A DNA stretch of 64,000 bases from SMWD01 sp002729875 (lineage in GTDB: Bacteria > Pseudomonadota > Gammaproteobacteria > Steroidobacterales > GCA-2729495): the NCBI GenBank assembly GCA_036010905.1, contig DASCMH010000056.1, positions 3,287 through 67,286 of the forward strand, written 5' to 3'. Below, piece by piece: positions 44,535 to 53,075 of this stretch (position 1 is the first letter of the stretch; each line of letters opens with the position of its first letter). Below the pieces are notes generated by a model, which ran no database searches, had not been told where the DNA came from, and saw only the letters and a list, made by a program, of their open reading frames with translations. A program made the translations under genes and the position numbers.

Positions 44535-46466
44535 CTACTCGGGCAAAGTATAGGCAATCAGATGATCGCTCAGTGCCGTACCTATTAAAGCGCTGCCGCC
44601 GGCTGCAATGACCACGTATTGCCGCCCGCCTGCTTCATAGGTCATGGGCACAGCCATGCCTGGTACTGGCAACTTCGCCGACCACAGCTCCTGACCCGTA
44701 CCAACGTCGAAAGCACGAAAGGTGCTGTCCATGGTCGCGGCAATGAAGACCAATCCTCCGGCGGTTACGATCGGACCACCGACCGTTGGAGAACCCCAGG
44801 ACGCGAAAGTTTTAAACAGGTTGAAAGGGCCGAAAGCCACCTGGCCCAGAGGTCGCCGCCACAGGTATTCACCGGTGTCCATGTCGATGGCCGAGAGTTC
44901 GCCCCAGGGCGGCGGATTACAAGGCACCCCAAACGGAGAAGTCCACATACCGAGTTCGAGGCTGTAGGGTGTTCCTTCCATGTAACTCACCACCGTGCTG
45001 CCCTCCTGGTACCCGGATTGCGCTTCCGTGTCGCCACTGCCGGGGATCAGGCGTATCACCATGCCTACGTTGTTGGCCTTGACGATCAGAACATTGCGCG
45101 TCGGTTCGAACGCGGCACCGCCCCAGTTGCCACCCCCGGCAGGCGAGGGCAACATCAGCGAGCCACGTTCGCTCGGTGGCGTAAAGATGCCGTCATAGCG
45201 CAATGACCGGAAGCTCTCCCGGCATTTATTCCGGTCCCAGAAGGTCAGGCCGAACAGGTCTTCCTCACGCAAAACCTGTTGGGCAAAAGGCTCTGGTTTA
45301 ACCGGGAAAGGTTGCGTCTGAGCGGCCATCTCACCGGGAATATCCGAGGCAGGCACCGGTCGTTCCTCGATGGGAAACAACGGTTCGCCCGTCTCCCGGT
45401 GGAACACGAATACCGTGCCCATCTTGGTGATCTGTATTACCGCGGGTACGCTCTCACCGCCACGTTCGAGATCCACCAGCAGCGGCTGAGCTGGAAGGTC
45501 GTAGTCGAACAGGTCGTGGTGGACAATCTGATAGTGCCAGATGACCTCGCCGGTTAACCCATCGATGGCCAGCAACGCGTTTGCGTACGGTATCGGGTCG
45601 CTGCGATGTGCCCCGTACACATCCACGCTGGGGCTGCCCGTCGGCATGAACACCATGTTGCGCTCCGCATCGACCGTATAGGGCGGCCATACGTCGGCGC
45701 CGCCGGTCGTGTCGCGCAGGTGTTCGGGAATGGTGACGAGCCGCCACAGAAGCTCGCCCGTACGCGCATCCAGGGCACGTATCACCCCATCGGCGGAATC
45801 GGCGCGGATGTTGTCGCCTACGGCGCCACCCACGATGACCGCGTCGCCGAGGATGGCCGGTGGAGAAGTCATAAAGATGTCGCCGGTGCCACCGTAACGC
45901 GAGTCTTTCAGGTCTACGAATCCACCGTCGCCGAAGTCCTCGCAAGGCCTGCCTGTATCCGCATCCACCGCGAACAGACGCCCGTCGCGATCGCCGTTGA
46001 AGACTCGCTTCTGGCAGGCGGTTTCCCGCAAGGGCTCCTCTGCCTGCCAATAACTGACGCCACGGCAGTGGAAAGGACTGGGGTCTTCGGCGATGAGCTG
46101 CTCATGAGGGTCGAAGGCCCATTTCTCAGCGCCCGTTTCGGGGTCGATCGCAAGGATGCGATTGACCGGTGTGCAGATGTAGAGGTGATTGTTGGCAAAG
46201 ATCGGGGTGACCTCATAGGAGGCCGGGCGTAGCCCATCTTTAAATCTATCGCTGTGGCCACTGCGATGGACCCAGGCCACTTCGAGCCCGTCCACCGTAT
46301 CCCGGTTTATTTGATCGAGAGCTGAGTAGCGGCCACCGCCGGGCACCGCGCCATAGGTGCCCCAACCACGGTTAGACTCCAGGTCAGCGCCGAAGGATGC
46401 GGCATTCGACAGAAAGGCCGCCAGCATGGCTGCACAAAACGCGATGGTCTTAGTCGGAAGACGCAT
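44535..46466 (-). CDS. PQQ-dependent dehydrogenase (quinoprotein, glucose dehydrogenase-like)
   Basis: 643-aa periplasmic quinoprotein with signal peptide (residues about 1-26). The eight-bladed propeller repeats include GWGTYGAVPGGGRYSALDQI, YEVTPIFANNHLYICTPVNRI, GTGDIFMTSPPAILGDAVIV, WHYQIVHHDLFDYDLPAQPL and GPIVTAGGLVFIAATMD, which are those of the GDH-type group lacking the vicinal Cys pair of methanol dehydrogenase. The N-terminal membrane domain of Gcd is missing, so electrons must go to a separate acceptor, possibly the heme-containing propeller proteins. Divergent from a membrane-protein gene with a second-type operator between. Confidence 0.88.
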   Translation of the reverse strand: MRLPTKTIAFCAAMLAAFLSNAASFGADLESNRGWGTYGAVPGGGRYSALDQINRDTVDGLEVAWVHRSGHSDRFKDGLRPASYEVTPIFANNHLYICTPVNRILAIDPETGAEKWAFDPHEQLIAEDPSPFHCRGVSYWQAEEPLRETACQKRVFNGDRDGRLFAVDADTGRPCEDFGDGGFVDLKDSRYGGTGDIFMTSPPAILGDAVIVGGAVGDNIRADSADGVIRALDARTGELLWRLVTIPEHLRDTTGGADVWPPYTVDAERNMVFMPTGSPSVDVYGAHRSDPIPYANALLAIDGLTGEVIWHYQIVHHDLFDYDLPAQPLLVDLERGGESVPAVIQITKMGTVFVFHRETGEPLFPIEERPVPASDIPGEMAAQTQPFPVKPEPFAQQVLREEDLFGLTFWDRNKCRESFRSLRYDGIFTPPSERGSLMLPSPAGGGNWGGAAFEPTRNVLIVKANNVGMVIRLIPGSGDTEAQSGYQEGSTVVSYMEGTPYSLELGMWTSPFGVPCNPPPWGELSAIDMDTGEYLWRRPLGQVAFGPFNLFKTFASWGSPTVGGPIVTAGGLVFIAATMDSTFRAFDVGTGQELWSAKLPVPGMAVPMTYEAGGRQYVVIAAGGSALIGTALSDHLIAYTLPE

Positions 46467-46558
46467 GGATATAGAACTCCAACATGACTCAGATCACATC
46501 GCCATCGGTAAGCGTATGACGGTCGATTCTGCTACCCGGAATCTCATTGTTGCAAGTA

Positions 46559-46574
46559 ATGCACTCGTGTGCAA
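46559..46574. promoter_or_regulatory. Second-type LacI palindrome between PQQ dehydrogenase and membrane-protein genes
   Basis: ATGCACTCGTGTGCAA is identical over all 16 bases to the site at 30200-30215. It is in the 155-bp divergent region, 93 bp before the PQQ dehydrogenase start and 48 bp before the other. I could not fix which promoter it covers. Confidence 0.55.
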
Positions 46575-46621
46575 CACTTCGCCGCCCCACCTATCACAGC
46601 ACCGAATTGGATGACGCTGAC

Positions 46622-47290
46622 ATGACTAGCCACTCCATCTGGGTCTACTTCCACATCATGCTGGTCGTATTCTCGCTCGGCCCCGACATTGGCGTATTTT
46701 CAGCCTCTGTATATGCAAAAAATGCCAGGCTCGCCGTCGAGGCCCGAGCCAGCTTGATGAATCTGGGCGCCTTTCTGGATCTGTTTCCCCACACCAGCTT
46801 TGCGCTGTTCCTTCCCGTGGGCCTGCACCTGACCCGCGGTCTGGGCCTTTATCCAGTGACATCCACAATACTGGCGATCGGTTGGCTGATCGCCATCACC
46901 TGGATCATCATGATCTTCGTGATCTACAGGAATGAAGGGAAGCCGTTGGCATTCAGGTTGATGCTGGTTCAATCAGTCTACGAACTGGTCGTCGGGGGCG
47001 TGTTCGTGGTTATTGGCACGAAGTCGCTGGTGAGCGGCGCACCCCTGGCAGAAGGTTGGTTTGCATTGAAGATGCTTTTGTTCGGACTGATGTTCTGGAC
47101 TGCATTGGCGGTCGAAGTGGCCTATCGACCGCTATTCATACCCTATCTCGAGATTCTCGAATCCGGCTCAACGCCAGAACGGGAAAGACTGTTTAAAAAG
47201 TACATCAATCGCGCCCTGATCGGAGTATCCATGATCTACCTGGAGATTGCCGGCATGGCGTTCCTCGGCGCGACAAAGCCTTTCTATTAA
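46622..47290 (+). CDS. Predicted integral membrane protein, DUF2269-like
   Basis: 222-aa protein of unknown function with five or six membrane helices. It begins HSIWVYFHIMLVVFSLGPDIG and contains LGAFLDLFPHTSFALFLPVG and LKMLLFGLMFWTALAVEVAYR; histidines inside helices (residues 4, 10 and about 59) could bind heme or metal as in related four-helix membrane proteins. The ATG at 46622 is preferred over the frame start at 46547. Sharing an operator region with the PQQ dehydrogenase makes an electron-acceptor role possible, but this is inference. Confidence 0.68.
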   Translation: MTSHSIWVYFHIMLVVFSLGPDIGVFSASVYAKNARLAVEARASLMNLGAFLDLFPHTSFALFLPVGLHLTRGLGLYPVTSTILAIGWLIAITWIIMIFVIYRNEGKPLAFRLMLVQSVYELVVGGVFVVIGTKSLVSGAPLAEGWFALKMLLFGLMFWTALAVEVAYRPLFIPYLEILESGSTPERERLFKKYINRALIGVSMIYLEIAGMAFLGATKPFY

Positions 47291-47427
47291 TCTGCCAGGC
47301 CAACAGCCTTATGATTCGGGGATGCCCGATCACTCAACGGCCCATTGTAGTCGGGCGATCGGCAGCAAGCCCCGAGTACGGCAACGAATCTTCTACAAGA
47401 CAAGTGGCTTTATTTTGTCATAAGATA

Positions 47428-47456
47428 TTGTTAAGTAAAGTAAAGTAAAATATGAA
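47428..47456 (+). promoter_or_regulatory. Candidate promoter of the FAD-linked oxidase gene
   Basis: TTGTTA (47428-47433), 17 bp, TATGAA (47451-47456), 40 bp upstream of the start codon. The spacer is made almost wholly of three TAAAG/GTAAA repeats. No LacI-type palindrome is present, so this gene seems outside the motif-1 set. Confidence 0.4.
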
Positions 47457-47495
47457 ATGGGGCGGTATCCGAACCGATAGCTCATAGAGTACTCA

Positions 47496-49082
47496 ATGAA
47501 TCAGAACCTCGCATCAAACCTGCTTACACAACTGCAAGGCATAGTGGGTGCCGACGGCCTGATTCTGGATGACGATCTTCGTAATTTTTACTCGACAGAC
47601 ATTCGGGGAAAATGCGAGACGACGATGGCGATCGTGCAACCCGGGTCAGTCAACGAACTGCAGGCGGTCGTTGCTGCCAGCGCCGCAGCAAATGTCGCGG
47701 TAGTCCCGCGCGGTGGGGGAGCGTCCTATTCGAGTGGATATGCTATCAATACGCCCGCTTCGATTACCCTGGACATGAGTAAACTGAACCGAATACTGGA
47801 GGTCAACAAAACCAACAGCACTGTCACCGTTGAGGCTGGTGTAACCTGGGAGGCTCTCAACAAAAAGCTGACAGGTTGCGGCTTACGCACGCCCTTCTAT
47901 GGTCCCTTCTCCGGTGGAATTGCAACGATTGGCGGATCACTCGCCCAACATGCAGCAAGCCTGGGCAGTGCCGGCTTCGGTATCTCAGCCGACTCTGTTC
48001 TGAATCTCGACGTCGTTGCCGGCGACGGCACATTAATCTCCACGGGCTCGAAATCTGCCGTCGATGGAATCAACTTTTTCCGTTATTTCGGGCCTGACCT
48101 GACGGGGATCTTCCTTGGAGACTGCGGAGCGCTGGGGATCAAGGCACGTATTACCTTACGCCTGATGCCCCGGCGTGCATACCGGTCTTTCCTGTCATTC
48201 TCCTTCGAATCGTTCGAACAGTTGGCCGACGGCATGGCGTCGGTGGCCCGTCTTGGAGTTGCGGATTGCTGTTTCGGCAACGACCCAACCTGCCTTGAGC
48301 AAATGATGCGTGCGCAAGACACTTCCATCGAAGCCGGCAAGATTATTGCGAAAGCGGTATTCGCCGATGCCCCCAACCCGGTTGCCGGTGCATGGCGGTT
48401 AAGCAAAATGGTTTTGACCGGTCAATCGTTCCTGAAAAAAGCCGGATACACGTGTCATGTTATTTGCGACGGACATTCCCATGCCGAAGTCAGGCAAAAA
48501 CTCGCATTGGCGCGAAAAGCCGCATCCCGGTATGGCCGAAAGATCCCAAACACCATCCCGATGGTCATTAGCAGCAATCCCTACTTCTCGATTCCACAGC
48601 CCATGGCCGAGGAGATACGACGCGGCATACCTCAACACGGGGTCGTTCCATTCGACCGGGTAAAAGAGCTGCATGGGAAAATTCAATCGCTCTACAACAA
48701 GTACAAAAAAGACATGCAGTCCTATGATGTCAGAACCGAGACGATGTTTTCGGCTATCTCCACCCATGCCTTCTTATACGAGCCGGTGTTAACCTGGGCC
48801 GATACACCGAGTGAATTTCATGCGCATTATTTTCGCAAAGAGTTTGCAGGCATCGCTATCTCGGCCAAAGAAAACCCGAATGGCCGCGAACTGGTGGCAC
48901 AACTCCAGACAGAAACAGCAAGAATCTTCTCCGACATTGGCGCGATTAATTTCCAGCTTGGCAAGACTTATCCGTTCTGGGAGCGATATCAGGAAGACAG
49001 CAAGCCGCTATTGCTAGCATTGAAAGCAACGCTGGATCCGAAAGGCATACTCAATCCCGGAGCGCTTGGGTTGCCAGCGTAG
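47496..49082 (+). CDS. FAD-linked oxidoreductase (PCMH/VAO-type, GlcD-like)
   Basis: 528-aa flavoprotein that oxidises an alcohol, hydroxy acid or phenolic side chain. The PCMH FAD-binding domain (residues about 40-230) shows AIVQPGSVNELQAVVAAS, VVPRGGGASYSSGYAI and FLGDCGALGIKARITLRLMP; the C-terminal cap ends with the typical LKATLDPKGILNPGALG. No signal peptide, hence cytoplasmic. No His or Cys for covalent FAD could be assigned with certainty. It lies before, but separated by 247 bp from, the hyuB operon. Confidence 0.86.
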   Translation: MNQNLASNLLTQLQGIVGADGLILDDDLRNFYSTDIRGKCETTMAIVQPGSVNELQAVVAASAAANVAVVPRGGGASYSSGYAINTPASITLDMSKLNRILEVNKTNSTVTVEAGVTWEALNKKLTGCGLRTPFYGPFSGGIATIGGSLAQHAASLGSAGFGISADSVLNLDVVAGDGTLISTGSKSAVDGINFFRYFGPDLTGIFLGDCGALGIKARITLRLMPRRAYRSFLSFSFESFEQLADGMASVARLGVADCCFGNDPTCLEQMMRAQDTSIEAGKIIAKAVFADAPNPVAGAWRLSKMVLTGQSFLKKAGYTCHVICDGHSHAEVRQKLALARKAASRYGRKIPNTIPMVISSNPYFSIPQPMAEEIRRGIPQHGVVPFDRVKELHGKIQSLYNKYKKDMQSYDVRTETMFSAISTHAFLYEPVLTWADTPSEFHAHYFRKEFAGIAISAKENPNGRELVAQLQTETARIFSDIGAINFQLGKTYPFWERYQEDSKPLLLALKATLDPKGILNPGALGLPA

Positions 49083-49178
49083 TCCGGCGACGCCCACCAT
49101 CAGCACATCAGTAGCGCGAGCTTTGCGATCGGGCTGAATCCTTCCGATACCTTTTGCTGATGACAGCCCGTCGTTGGC

Positions 49179-49207
49179 TTGTAAACGTTTGCAAATCAGC
49201 TTATTAT
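49179..49207 (+). promoter_or_regulatory. LacI-type operator overlapping the hyuB operon promoter
   Basis: TTGTAAACGTTTGCAA at 49179-49194 differs from a perfect palindrome at one base pair. TTGTAA (49179-49184) is the -35 box, 17 bp follow, and TATTAT (49202-49207) is the -10 box. The architecture, including TCAGCTTA before the -10 box, equals that at 40630-40658. Confidence 0.8.
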
Positions 49208-49329
49208 TAACCTGGACGAAGACAAAAATCTCAAGAAATACAGTGCCCGAAAGCCCGGTGCATAGTTCTGAAGAAATGCTGTCTGCCCCGGACAATGCGG
49301 CATTCTCTCAATCAGCAAGGTAGCGAAAC

Positions 49330-50991
49330 ATGTTGAAGTCAGGCCAGTTTTCAGCCCTGCAAGTGGGCGTTGCATGGCATCGATTCAACGGTCTTATGGA
49401 TGAGACCGCACAAACTTTTGTGCGCACATCATTTTCGTCCGTGGTTCGTGACAACTGGGACCTGGCCGTGAGTCTTATGGACAGACAGGGTCGACAGTTT
49501 GCCCAGTCTTCACGCAGCATCCCGTCTTTTATCGGTACCATGCCCCGGACGCTTGCAGTCATGCTGCAACGCTACCCCAAAGAGACCCTGAATCCGGGCG
49601 ACGTCCTGATATCCAATGACGGCTACCACGGCACCGGTCACCTGAACGATATCACCATGGCGTGCCCGGTGTTTCGACAGGGTCGCGTAATTGCTTTCAT
49701 TAGTAGCGTCTTTCATACCGTCGATATCGGCGGCGCTCCCTCTGTCGATGCGCGGGACTCCTACGAGGAGGGACTGACTATTCCCGTAGCCAAAATCCTT
49801 CGCGAGGGCGTGGAGAATGAAGACATCATCGCCTTTCTAAACGAGAATCTGCGCTCCCCGCAAGAGACCCTGGGCGATATACGCGCCCAGTTCGCAGCCT
49901 ACAAGATCGGTATTGACCGCCTTTTGCAGATTCTCCAGGACGAATGCATTGATGATTTGGACACCCTGGTCGAGGAGATACTCGATCGGTCCGAATCCGC
50001 CATGCGACGCACCATCGAAGCAGCACCGGATGGCTCCTATCGTGATGAAATTTTGGTCGACGGCTTTGAGGAGCCACTGAAAATCTGCTGCGAAGTTCGT
50101 ATCCAGGGAAGCGACCTGACGGTGGATTTTGCCGGCACGTCGGCGCAAATCCGCCGTCCCATCAATTCCGCAATGAACTTCACCCGTGCCTACAGCGCAT
50201 ACGCGGTCAAGTGCGTGTTTGACCCCGTCACACCCAACAATGACGGCTCCTTCCGCCCAATTAAGATCACCGCCCCGCAAGGCTGCCTTGTCAATCCCCG
50301 CCGGCCGGCACCGATCTGGGCGCGCCACCTGTCAGGACATTACCTGCCGCCGGTTATCTTCAGCGCGCTGGCAAAACTGATGCCGGAAAGGATCATCGCC
50401 GATTGCGGCTCGCCGCTGTGGAATGTTTATTTCTCCGGAAACCAACCCGGCGGCGAACGATTCATGAAAATGTTCTTTATGAACGGCGGCCACGGCGCGC
50501 GACCCCATCAGGATGGCCCGGCCTGCCTCAGCTTCCCCAGTAATGTGGCAACGGTGCCGATCGAGGAATTTGAAAACAGCGTACCGCTGCTGATTACCGA
50601 AAAATCACTGATCCCGGATTCGGGTGGCGCTGGTAAATTTCGTGGCGGTCCCGCACAACGGGTTTCGTTTAAGGTGATGTCGGATCAACCGGTTACGATG
50701 ACCATCCGTCACGAGCGTGTAAAGTTCCCACCACGCGGGTTGCTGGGCGGGATGCCGGGCGCACCCGGTCGCGAGTACGTAAATGGCAAGCGAATTCCCG
50801 CCAAAGTCCGTCTGGATCTGCAGCCCAACGATGCCGTGATATTCGACACCCCCGGCGGCGGCGGCATGGGCAGGCCCGGCGAACGCAATCCGGCGCAATT
50901 ACGCGCGGATCTTGAAAGTGGACTGGTGACACCGGCAGGGGCCGCGCGCGACTACGGTAACAAGACAGTCGGAGTAAAATCCGGTGGCTGA
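49330..50991 (+). CDS. hyuB: Hydantoinase B/oxoprolinase family protein (HyuB)
   Basis: 553-aa subunit of an ATP-dependent cyclic-amide hydrolase or carboxylase of the N-methylhydantoinase/5-oxoprolinase/acetophenone carboxylase family. Seen are FNGLMDETAQTFVRTSFSS near the start, LISNDGYHGTGHLNDITMACPVF, FAGTSAQIRRPINSAMNFT and GGHGARPHQDGP, as well as IFDTPGGGGMGRP near the end. First gene of a seven-gene plus-strand operon reaching tctA; hyuA overlaps its stop by eight bases. Substrate unknown. Confidence 0.92.
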   Translation: MLKSGQFSALQVGVAWHRFNGLMDETAQTFVRTSFSSVVRDNWDLAVSLMDRQGRQFAQSSRSIPSFIGTMPRTLAVMLQRYPKETLNPGDVLISNDGYHGTGHLNDITMACPVFRQGRVIAFISSVFHTVDIGGAPSVDARDSYEEGLTIPVAKILREGVENEDIIAFLNENLRSPQETLGDIRAQFAAYKIGIDRLLQILQDECIDDLDTLVEEILDRSESAMRRTIEAAPDGSYRDEILVDGFEEPLKICCEVRIQGSDLTVDFAGTSAQIRRPINSAMNFTRAYSAYAVKCVFDPVTPNNDGSFRPIKITAPQGCLVNPRRPAPIWARHLSGHYLPPVIFSALAKLMPERIIADCGSPLWNVYFSGNQPGGERFMKMFFMNGGHGARPHQDGPACLSFPSNVATVPIEEFENSVPLLITEKSLIPDSGGAGKFRGGPAQRVSFKVMSDQPVTMTIRHERVKFPPRGLLGGMPGAPGREYVNGKRIPAKVRLDLQPNDAVIFDTPGGGGMGRPGERNPAQLRADLESGLVTPAGAARDYGNKTVGVKSGG

Positions 50992-53071
50992 ACCATTCCG
51001 AGTGGGCGTCGATATCGGTGGGACCTTCACGGATTTCGTGATGATCGATACACGCAACGGCGATCTTTTCAACGAGAAGGTTCTGACTACGCCCGACGAT
51101 CCGTCGGTTGGCGTTCTCCAGGGGCTGGAAAAAATCCTTGCCACAAATAAAGTAAAACCAGCGGACATCAGTCATATCATCCATGGCACGACACTGGTTG
51201 CCAACGCAGTGATCGAACGGCGTGGTGCCAAAGTGGCCCTGATAACCACGGCGGGCTTCGGCGACATCCTGGAAATCGGCACCGAGTGGCGCTACGACAC
51301 CTACGACCTGTTCATGGAAATGCCTCAACCCCTGGTACCTCGCCATTGGCGCTACGAAGTCCCCGAACGAATCGGACCGGCAGGTAATGTACTAACGCCG
51401 TTGGATGAGGATGCCGTCTCGACCGTTGCCCGCCAGATCGCGGCATCGGATGTCACGGCGGTCGCAGTTTCTCTGTTGCACGGTTTTCGCAACCCTGTTC
51501 ACGAACGCCGCGTGCGAGAAATCCTGGCACGGGAGGCACCGGATCTGGTGGTCTGCATCTCCAGCGATGTCATGCCAGAGATCGGCGAATACGAGCGCGC
51601 CTCAACAACCATATGCAACGCCTATGTACTGCCTGTTTTTGGCCGCTATCTGCAACGCCTGACCAGCGGCCTGCGGCACATGGGCATCGAGAAAGACCTC
51701 TATCTGATGCTGTCGGACGGTGGCACTGTCCATGAAACAACGGCTGCGGCTCATCCCATCCGCCTGGTGCAATCAGGGCCCGCGGGCGGAGTGCAAACGA
51801 CTTCGGTCATCGGCGAACTGGCCGGTGAACGGGACGTGTTGTGTTTCGATATGGGAGGGACAACTGCCAAGGCATGCCTGATCGATGACGGTGAACCGCT
51901 GCGGACTACCGAATTTGAAGTGGCGCGTGTGTATCGGTTCAAGAAAGGTAGTGGTCTGCCGCTACGCATCCCGGTTATCGAGATGATCGAGATCGGCGCC
52001 GGCGGTGGTTCGATATCTCAAGTAGACCATCTCGGCCTGGTACAAGTGGGACCGGAGAGTTCGAGCGCTGACCCAGGCCCGGCCTGTTATGGACTGGGCG
52101 GCACCGACGCAACAGTGACTGATGCTGATCTGGTACTCGGCTACCTGGCAGCTGAAAATTTTCTTGGCGGCGACATGCAACTGAACATGGCAGCAGCCGA
52201 AGCGGCGCTCAAACTGAACATTGCCGAACCGTTGGGGCTCTCCATTGTTGAAGCAGCATGGGCGATTCATGAGACAGTCAACGAAAACATGGCCCAGGCT
52301 GCTACGATTCATGCGTTGGAGAAAGCCAAGAACATCACCGACTATGCAATGGTTGCCATCGGTGGCGCCGGACCGGTCCACGCTTGCAACATCGGCTTGA
52401 AGCTCTCGTTACCCCGCGTTATCAGCCCACCGGGTGCTGGTGTGGCCTCGGCTTTCGGATTTCTGGTGTCACCGACCGCATTTACATTCGTTCAGGGTGG
52501 CGTCGTGATACTCGACGAGCTTGCGTTCGGCCACGCACGAGAAACGCTGGCCGCCATGGAATCAGAGGGCCGCGAGTTGCTCACCGCAGCCGGCACCTCG
52601 GCCGAGACAATCCATGTAGAGTACCTGATGGCCATGCGCTATGTCGGTCAGGGCTATGACGTGGAAGCACACATCAATACAACAATGCTGAAAAACGAGG
52701 ACCGGACTGCGATGCGCGTGGCTTTCGAGCATGCCTATCAGACCCAGTATGGCCGCATCGAGCCCGAAATGGCCGTCGAAATTGTCTCCTGGCGGGTGAT
52801 CGTCTCGGGTCCCCGGCCTGAAATCAACCTGGTGGCGACACCTCCGGGATCTGCGACCGGTGATGCTATGAAGGGCGAACGGCAGGTTTACTTCGGTCCG
52901 GAAACCGGATTCGTAACCGCACAAGTCTATGATCGCTACCATCTCGCAACAGGCAGCACCTTCACGGGGCCCGCTATCGTGGAGGAACGGGAGTCGACGA
53001 CCATTGTTCCACCGAACGCCTGTGCCTGCATTGATGCGGCGCTGAATCTGGTCATCAATCTCCCAACCTGA
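50984..53071 (+). CDS. hyuA: Hydantoinase A/oxoprolinase family protein (HyuA)
   Basis: 695-aa ATP-binding partner of HyuB. The N-terminal actin-like ATPase motif FRVGVDIGGTFTDFVMID (residues about 5-22), HGTTLVANAVIERRGAKVAL, DVMPEIGEYERASTT, FDMGGTTAKACLI and IGAGGGSISQVD are all intact, together with GPACYGLGGTDATVTDA. The GTG start, with GGAG upstream, overlaps hyuB. HyuA/HyuB pairs activate a lactam carbonyl with ATP before ring opening, or carboxylate a ketone; no third small subunit as in acetone carboxylase is present. Confidence 0.93.
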   Translation: MAEPFRVGVDIGGTFTDFVMIDTRNGDLFNEKVLTTPDDPSVGVLQGLEKILATNKVKPADISHIIHGTTLVANAVIERRGAKVALITTAGFGDILEIGTEWRYDTYDLFMEMPQPLVPRHWRYEVPERIGPAGNVLTPLDEDAVSTVARQIAASDVTAVAVSLLHGFRNPVHERRVREILAREAPDLVVCISSDVMPEIGEYERASTTICNAYVLPVFGRYLQRLTSGLRHMGIEKDLYLMLSDGGTVHETTAAAHPIRLVQSGPAGGVQTTSVIGELAGERDVLCFDMGGTTAKACLIDDGEPLRTTEFEVARVYRFKKGSGLPLRIPVIEMIEIGAGGGSISQVDHLGLVQVGPESSSADPGPACYGLGGTDATVTDADLVLGYLAAENFLGGDMQLNMAAAEAALKLNIAEPLGLSIVEAAWAIHETVNENMAQAATIHALEKAKNITDYAMVAIGGAGPVHACNIGLKLSLPRVISPPGAGVASAFGFLVSPTAFTFVQGGVVILDELAFGHARETLAAMESEGRELLTAAGTSAETIHVEYLMAMRYVGQGYDVEAHINTTMLKNEDRTAMRVAFEHAYQTQYGRIEPEMAVEIVSWRVIVSGPRPEINLVATPPGSATGDAMKGERQVYFGPETGFVTAQVYDRYHLATGSTFTGPAIVEERESTTIVPPNACACIDAALNLVINLPT

Positions 53072-53075
53072 TCCA

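Noticed and set aside
44402..44588. Short plus-strand frame beyond the lacI-2 operator
   Set aside because: It runs antisense into the PQQ dehydrogenase 3' end, has no ribosome binding site of quality and no known motif.
45454..46232. Two open frames of about 200 aa overlapping the PQQ dehydrogenase gene (one on each strand)
   Set aside because: Both are extremely Arg/His-rich, without motifs, and lie inside a complete quinoprotein gene.
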